NCBI GenBank assembly: GCA_036244855.1
Contig: BQKZ01001339.1
Span: forward strand, 7,775-30,390
Length of the DNA: 22,616 bases
Source: Temnopleurus reevesii
Lineage: Eukaryota > Echinodermata > Echinoidea > Temnopleuroida > Temnopleuridae
Reading direction: 5' to 3'
Part shown: piece by piece, positions 20,301 to 22,616 of the stretch
Numbering within the stretch: position 1 is the stretch's first letter
Layout of the letters: every line of letters begins with the position of its first letter
The notes under the pieces: generated by a model
Databases searched by the model: none
Told to the model about the DNA's origin: nothing
Seen by the model: the letters and a program-made list of their open reading frames with translations, nothing else
Made by a program: the position numbers and the translations under genes

Positions 20301-21525
20301 TCTAACAAATCCTTTATAAAGCACAATAAGTCCCTGTCTATGTATCTCATGAAATTGAATAAAATACCCATCTAGCAACTTGAATAAAATGACACTGGAT
20401 TTGCACTTATCAAGCAAATTCTATATGGAGACAAACACCTGTAAATGACACTGAATAAGCACCTGTCCAATAAGTTAATTTGTATATAATAGCACCTGTT
20501 TAATACTTAGTATCTACATGTAATAATGCTGAACAAGCACCTGTAAGTTAATAAATTTGTATATGATAGCAATGAATAAGCACCTGTTTAGCACTCTGTT
20601 GTTGCTCCTCTTCTTTCTCCATCTTAGCAAGGTGTTTCTCTAACGAGTCCCAATCCAATACAGGCAACGACGTATCCAAGCTGGCTAGACTCTTACATAC
20701 CCCGCCCCTAGGGGGCGCTCCACTAGATGATATCCTCCCCTGGGACGAGAGGTCAGAGTTCGTGCAAGGTGCGGTGGTGGTTGTCAATGTCTGAGTGTTC
20801 GTTCCCCGATTACACGTCGTTGTAGTAGCAGCGGGAGTCGCGGCTGTACTATGTGGCGAGCTATGACTGTGACTCAGACTTGTTGTTGTTGCGGAGCGCA
20901 AAGAGGAAGTACTCGTTTGTGTCACTTGATGAGGTTGATTGGGGGTCATTTCCCCTACTTTGTTTGTTTTCACCTCCGCGCTGGACCCCAGTGTACGCGA
21001 CGACGTCTGGTTATCCATGTAAACTGTACCTAGTTTCGTCTTGAGCTTAGCAAGTGCTTCCGTGAGTTCCGTCTCTTCCATAAGACACGAGGAAGCGTTT
21101 GCGTTAAAGTCGTTAGCGTTTTTATTCTGATCGAATGACTCAATACGAGGTGAGTCCTCTGTAGTTCTAATATCGCCAGGGCTAGGGGTTTGTTTCCCGC
21201 CTAGGTTTCTGGATAACGACACGACAGGTCTCTTGCCGATGTGTTCGTTTCCTTCCCCGCCCTCCCCATCGGGAGAAGTCACACAACTTGAGCTTGCATA
21301 ATAATCGCTTTCCTCGTTCTGCGAGTCGAAATCTAGCGAGTCCTCCATGATTCTTTCTTCCATGGCGGCTAGCTCCTCGGCGAGGCTGAGGCGGTTTCTC
21401 CCCTGGCGTCGTCTGCTCGGCGTCTCCGGCGATGTCTCGTAGCAGGCCTTGTCGTCGAGCTCGACACTGCTACCCAGGTCATGCAACATGGCGATACCCT
21501 TCTTGGTCCCGCCCACTGATGTCAT
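11015..21525 (-). CDS. SCHIP1: SCHIP1 orthologue (schwannomin/merlin-interacting protein), full coding region
   Basis: Six exons join in frame on the - strand: 20584-21525, 18231-18533, 17444-17602, 16335-16464, 15455-15562, 11015-11367; the total of 1995 nt gives 664 residues and TGA. SCHIP1 family proteins bind merlin (NF2), act upstream of Hippo signalling in flies, and in vertebrates anchor at nodes of Ranvier through ankyrin-G. Collinear blocks match the vertebrate protein from memory: LDWDSLEKHLAKM (about residues 290-302), LSARLQGGMNLQICFVNE (347-364), KKAQLQEEARIAWAKAEPLA (430-449), KLQIILNDLHTQIE then LNEELVQ and LIDIEDLNR (coiled coil, about 498-540). The N-terminal 280 residues are disordered and Ser/Thr-rich. 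An in-frame TAA 18 nt upstream of the ATG and a good initiation context (GCCATGA) support the start. The C-terminal tail depends on splice-site choice. A duplicate of exon 3 offers further isoforms. Confidence 0.9.
11304..11367 (-). CDS. SCHIP1: SCHIP1 last exon, alternative short frame
   Basis: If exon 5 ends at AACAG/GTGGAT (15469), the same acceptor gives DLNR followed by LTAEQQQHSHQQRNSRGRRP and TAA at 11304-11306, for a protein of 563 residues. This resembles the vertebrate end (DLTRHAESQQKHM) in position, short length and the AE-QQ-H pattern. It conflicts with the longer frame over the same bases; both could be real isoforms. Confidence 0.4.
11958..12003 (+). repeat. Two-copy 23/24-bp tandem repeat
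   Basis: ATACTGTAGGATATCATGAC and ATACTTGTAGGATATCATGA follow one another directly, differing by one inserted T. Confidence 0.85.
12371..12811. repeat. Large fold-back element with an inner inverted pair
   Basis: The outer arms GAGAGCAAGAAGGA (12371-12384) and TCCTTCTTGCTCTC (12798-12811) are perfect inverted copies, followed inward by a further pair: CAATGGCCCATATTCTGA near 12454 and TCGGAATACGGGCCAATG near 12757-12774. The inner pair resembles the GGCC-TATTCTGA ends of the element at 2805. Confidence 0.65.
13157..13460 (+). repeat. Direct duplication, period about 177 bp
   Basis: TTTTCAGCAAAAAGAGCAAA at 13157 recurs as TTTTCCAGCAAAAGAGCAAA at 13334. Both copies continue with AGAATRGAGCCAA, CCCTATGTC, CCTAATGTA, TCTAGGTGA and TTAAAATTGTTGACT in the same order. 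Confidence 0.85.
15455..15562 (-). CDS. SCHIP1: SCHIP1 exon 5 (coiled coil, two possible donors)
   Basis: The acceptor is CACCCTGCAG. After completing an Arg codon it encodes LNEELVQCLLARDSYKREQE followed by SRLIDIEDLNR, matching vertebrate [20 protein letters not shown] and VDIEDLTR. Two donors are possible. ATGA/GTGAGT ends the exon at 15455 (adds WIRM, phase 1, fits the long frame of exon 6). AACAG/GTGGAT ends it at 15469 (phase 2, fits a short C-terminus). Unspliced, the frame stops shortly at 15417. Confidence 0.93.
16121..16281. repeat. MITE-like fold-back, GGGCCCTGTAACATAAAG family, copy 1
   Basis: The ends GGGCCCTGTAACATAAAGG and AACCTTTATGTTACATAGCC pair as inverted repeats, extended by TTTGTGATTAATCGCTAA against TTAGCAATAAATCGCAA. 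It lies in SCHIP1 intron 4. A related copy is nested at 9342-9469. Confidence 0.75.
16335..16464 (-). CDS. SCHIP1: SCHIP1 exon 4 (coiled-coil entry)
   Basis: Acceptor CTATGCAG after a pyrimidine-rich stretch, donor GAAA/GTAAGT, phase 0 in and 1 out. It encodes CRLSGLGDLPINLLGKRFQY, then KTLGRMSVSKLQIILNDLHT and QIE. The end aligns with vertebrate LGQLQVIVNDLHSQIE. A second AG 13 nt into the exon (TGTCAG) is out of phase and would not preserve the frame. Confidence 0.95.
16561..16600. repeat. Perfect 18-bp inverted repeat with 4-nt loop
   Basis: CAGGGCCCTATTGCATAA, loop CTTT, then TTATGCAATAGGGCCCTG: all 18 pairs match. It lies in the intron between exons 3b and 4 and directly abuts the next fold-back element at 16600. 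Confidence 0.95.
16600..16835. repeat. Fold-back element with GGGCCCAAATT ends
   Basis: The left end GGGCCCAAATTCTGAAAA and right end CTTTTCAAATTTGGGCCC are inverted copies. It shares TTCTGAAAA with the 2805 element, suggesting a related group. The interior has no open frame of note. Confidence 0.65.
17241..17366 (-). CDS. SCHIP1: SCHIP1 exon 3b, tandem duplicate of exon 3a (42 codons)
   Basis: Reads LYMKKAQLQEGARIAW, then VKAEPLAKLQMELE, then RQQRKSSSTTDL, open throughout, between acceptor CACCTTATTCTAG and donor CTG/GTAAGAATA, phase 0-0. It can therefore replace, follow or be skipped beside exon 3a without changing frame. By hand count 106 of 117 bases match exon 3a across 39 codons; six codons differ silently and four change the residue (E to G, A to V, I to M, P to S). 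The first part of exon 3a (APSVTFEDIEDFES) has no counterpart, with similarity starting abruptly at KKAQ. Use in a real transcript is inferred from intact frame and splice sites, not shown. Confidence 0.7.
17444..17602 (-). CDS. SCHIP1: SCHIP1 exon 3a (53 codons)
   Basis: Acceptor TTCTTTGTATCAG, donor CTG/GTAAGAATA, phase 0-0. Encodes APSVTFEDIEDFESKKAQLQ followed by EEARIAWAKAEPLAKLQIEL and ERQQRKSSPTTDL. This corresponds to the vertebrate segment [20 protein letters not shown] through KKSPVADLL. The SSP motif is a possible proline-directed phosphorylation site. A tandem copy of most of the exon lies 77 nt downstream (17241-17366). Confidence 0.95.
17815..17993. repeat. Fold-back element, 'GGGTGTTGTTCAAAA' family, copy 2
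   Basis: The left end AGGGTTGTTGTTCAAAATC is inverted at the right as CTTTTGAATAACACCCCTTA. It contains GATTTTGATTGGCATGTTCC, as in copy 1 at 4282-4431. It lies in the SCHIP1 intron between exons 2 and 3a. Confidence 0.8.
18231..18533 (-). CDS. SCHIP1: SCHIP1 exon 2 (101 codons, conserved MNLQICFVNE block)
   Basis: Lies between acceptor CTTTTGATCAG and donor AAG/GTATTG, phase 0-0. It starts TQKNSRQEILRKLAMG, matching the vertebrate QKNERESIRQKLALG block, followed by LSARLQGGMNLQICFVNE, the best-conserved SCHIP1 motif. The next residues, NLDSDDDD, form an acidic Ser cluster that looks like a CK2 target, as reported for the vertebrate family. The exon ends in a Ser-rich tract (SASSTGSASSTK). 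Confidence 0.95.
18534..20583 (-). other. SCHIP1 intron 1 (2.05 kb)
   Basis: No supported exon was found. It contains an extended hairpin (18721-18815) and, at its 5' end, a cluster of CAGGTG motifs (20435-20586). The middle part (18820-20200) shows nothing beyond AT-rich unique sequence. Confidence 0.7.
18721..18815. repeat. Stem-loop: CTGGTGATCCTTTC inverted repeat
   Basis: CTGGTGATCCTTTC (18740-18753) pairs perfectly with GAAAGGATCACCAG (18787-18800), and the outer GACTGTA/TACAGTC also pair, with an asymmetric internal loop between. It may be a small fold-back repeat or a transcribed hairpin. Confidence 0.7.
20435..20586 (-). repeat. Five CAGGTG motifs in a degenerate tandem array
   Basis: On the - strand CAGGTG occurs at 20586, 20543, 20498, 20465 and 20440 (first base), four of them within ACAGGTGCT. 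The first is the exon 1 donor itself. The flanking sequence TATACAAATT-AACTTA repeats too, so the array likely arose by local duplication. Confidence 0.8.
20584..21525 (-). CDS. SCHIP1: SCHIP1 exon with start codon (314 codons)
   Basis: Encodes MTSVGGTKKGIAMLHDLGSS at the start, then an acidic stretch (AEELAAMEERIMEDSLDFDS), then a long Ser/Thr/Gln-rich low-complexity region with runs such as TPAATTTTCNRGTNTQ, and ends with VLDWDSLEKHLAKMEKEEEQ, which is the conserved DW-LEKHLA block of SCHIP1. The donor is CAG/GTGCTT in phase 0, a rather weak site. Without splicing the frame would stop 12 codons later. GC content is far above the flanking introns. An acceptor (TTGCTTCCAG, exon from 21554) lies just upstream, so at least one more non-coding 5' exon is expected. 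Confidence 0.9.
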
Positions 21526-21554
21526 GGCAACAGGTCTGGATTAACTCTCGCCAC
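21526..21554 (-). other. SCHIP1 5' UTR part of start-codon exon
   Basis: A TTGCTTCCAG acceptor ends at 21555, leaving 29 nt of leader (with an in-frame TAA) before the ATG. This implies that an upstream non-coding exon is spliced on. Confidence 0.55.
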
Positions 21555-21691
21555 CTGGAAGCAATTAAACAGATAATATGACGTGATTGATTGTGAACAA
21601 GTCTGATCGATGGAGGGGAGGGTTTACACAGAGATGTGGGAATGACTTAAATAATGCACCTAATGCATAAAAAACCTAAATGAACTTATAG

Positions 21692-22320
21692 TTTTGCTGG
21701 CTGGAGAATGATTTTCCTGAGAACAAGTATGAAGCACAAAATTAGGGGACTGTTGCAGAAAACTTTGATCATTAACACCTTGTCAACTTATGTCTTTATC
21801 ATACCTACAAACAAATGTGCCAACTTATGTCTTAACAAGTGTTCAAAATATCAATACCTCTTGCCAAGATACACAATTCTAATTTTGCTGGCTCAAATAT
21901 AATGATTTTCTTGAGCAGAAGGAAGCACAAGATAGGGGACTATTGCTCAAAAACAAAACTTAATCATTAACACCTTTCCAACTTATGTCTTCATCACACC
22001 TATGAACAAATAATTAAATAGATAATTCTTGCCTTGAAATGAACTTTTGCTGGCTGAAATATAAAATGATTTTCCTGAGAACAAGTAGGAAGCACAAAAT
22101 TAGGGGACTGTTGCACACAAATTTTATTATTAACACCTTTCCAACTTATGTCTTCATCACACCTACGAACAAATAATAAACATATCAATAATTCTTGCCT
22201 TGAAATTAAAGTTTATATGTTTTCTGGCTGAAATAAAGAATAATTTTCCTGAGCACATATTGAGTAGAAGGCACAAAATAGGGGACTGTTGCTCAAATAC
22301 TTTATCATTAACACCATGTA
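21692..22320 (+). repeat. Four-unit tandem repeat, units about 162-191 bp
   Basis: Units begin at 21692, 21883, 22045 and 22220 (TTTTGCTGGCT and variants). Each contains GATTTTCCTGAG or close variants, AAGCACAAAATTAGGGGACT, TTGCTCA or TTGCACA, CATTAACACC, and the first three also CCAACTTATGTCTTCATCA. The fourth is cut short near 22320. Short open frames in it are by-products of the repeat. Confidence 0.9.
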
Positions 22321-22558
22321 AAGTTTTTTTTTTAAAAGCGATAGACCAGTTTTGGGAGGAAGGCGCTTCAGATATTTAACTAGTTTGCGAGCTGCAGTAA
22401 AATTATTCAGTTTTTCAATAGTTAAATAAGAGCATGTTCATAGTTTGTTTGAATGAAATCGACCTAGAAATGGCTTAATTATCGCAAAATAAAAAATCAT
22501 GCTGGGGTCGTTCTCCCTTACACAACATGATTCACGTACAAAATGAACACAAACTCAC

Positions 22559-22616
22559 ACACCGCAGACAATACCACCGATCGCACCGCCCATTTCAGGC
22601 CGGCGCTCCCCCGTGC
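22559..22616 (-). other. CpG-rich edge; possible upstream SCHIP1 exon
   Basis: The last 58 bases are dense in CpG, unlike the flank, and end on the - strand at a strong donor-like site GT/GTGAGT (22559/22558). A 5' non-coding exon spliced to 21554 is possible. It contains an ATG (22591-22593) in good context whose frame would overlap the main start. The exon runs off the window, so this is speculative. Confidence 0.3.

Noticed and set aside
20851..21044. Short + strand open frames
   Set aside because: Antisense to the long SCHIP1 start exon; the minus-strand frame is longer and has conserved motifs.
21708..22188. Short frames on both strands
   Set aside because: Fall in the four-unit tandem repeat, do not persist in equal form in all units and resemble nothing known.

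Overview
This window looks like nuclear DNA from an invertebrate deuterostome, most likely an echinoderm such as a sea urchin. It is AT-rich, and its genes are split by GT-AG introns. It is crowded with short fold-back, MITE-like elements, several of which end in GGGCCC-type termini of a style I associate with sea urchin genomes. The clade is an inference; the eukaryotic gene structure is seen directly. There are no bacterial features, rRNA or tRNA genes, or CRISPR arrays.

Two protein genes converge. On the + strand (1191-2734) lie the last three exons of PIN4 (parvulin-14 peptidyl-prolyl isomerase). Its first coding exon is not convincingly visible. A candidate poly(A) signal lies at 4111. 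On the - strand (21525 down to 11015) lies a complete coding region for an orthologue of SCHIP1, the schwannomin/merlin-interacting protein. It has six core exons (20584-21525, 18231-18533, 17444-17602, 16335-16464, 15455-15562, 11015-11367) whose phases all agree, giving 664 residues. The conserved C-terminal half is spread over exons 2 to 5; the N-terminal exon is a long, low-complexity Ser/Thr-rich stretch.

The most interesting material is in the SCHIP1 gene. (1) Exon 3 has a tandem duplicate 77 nt downstream (17241-17366). It is about 91% identical at the DNA level over 39 codons, open, flanked by splice sites and in the same 0-0 phase: a candidate mutually exclusive exon. (2) Exon 5 has two possible donors 14 nt apart, and exon 6 has two possible acceptors 8 nt apart. 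Depending on the pair used, the last exon is read in different frames. One gives a 117-residue Ser/Pro-rich tail; another gives a short tail resembling the vertebrate SCHIP1 terminus. (3) Five CAGGTG donor-like motifs follow exon 1.

Layout: 1-1190 non-coding with a fold-back element; 1191-2734 PIN4 exons; 2735-about 4130 PIN4 3' UTR with a fold-back; 4130-11014 a gene-poor AT-rich stretch of fold-back repeats, probably including SCHIP1 3' UTR; 11015-21525 SCHIP1 coding exons and introns; 21554-22616 SCHIP1 5' side with a four-unit tandem repeat and a CpG-rich right edge that may hold an upstream non-coding exon. All repeat boundaries and identities were read by eye.
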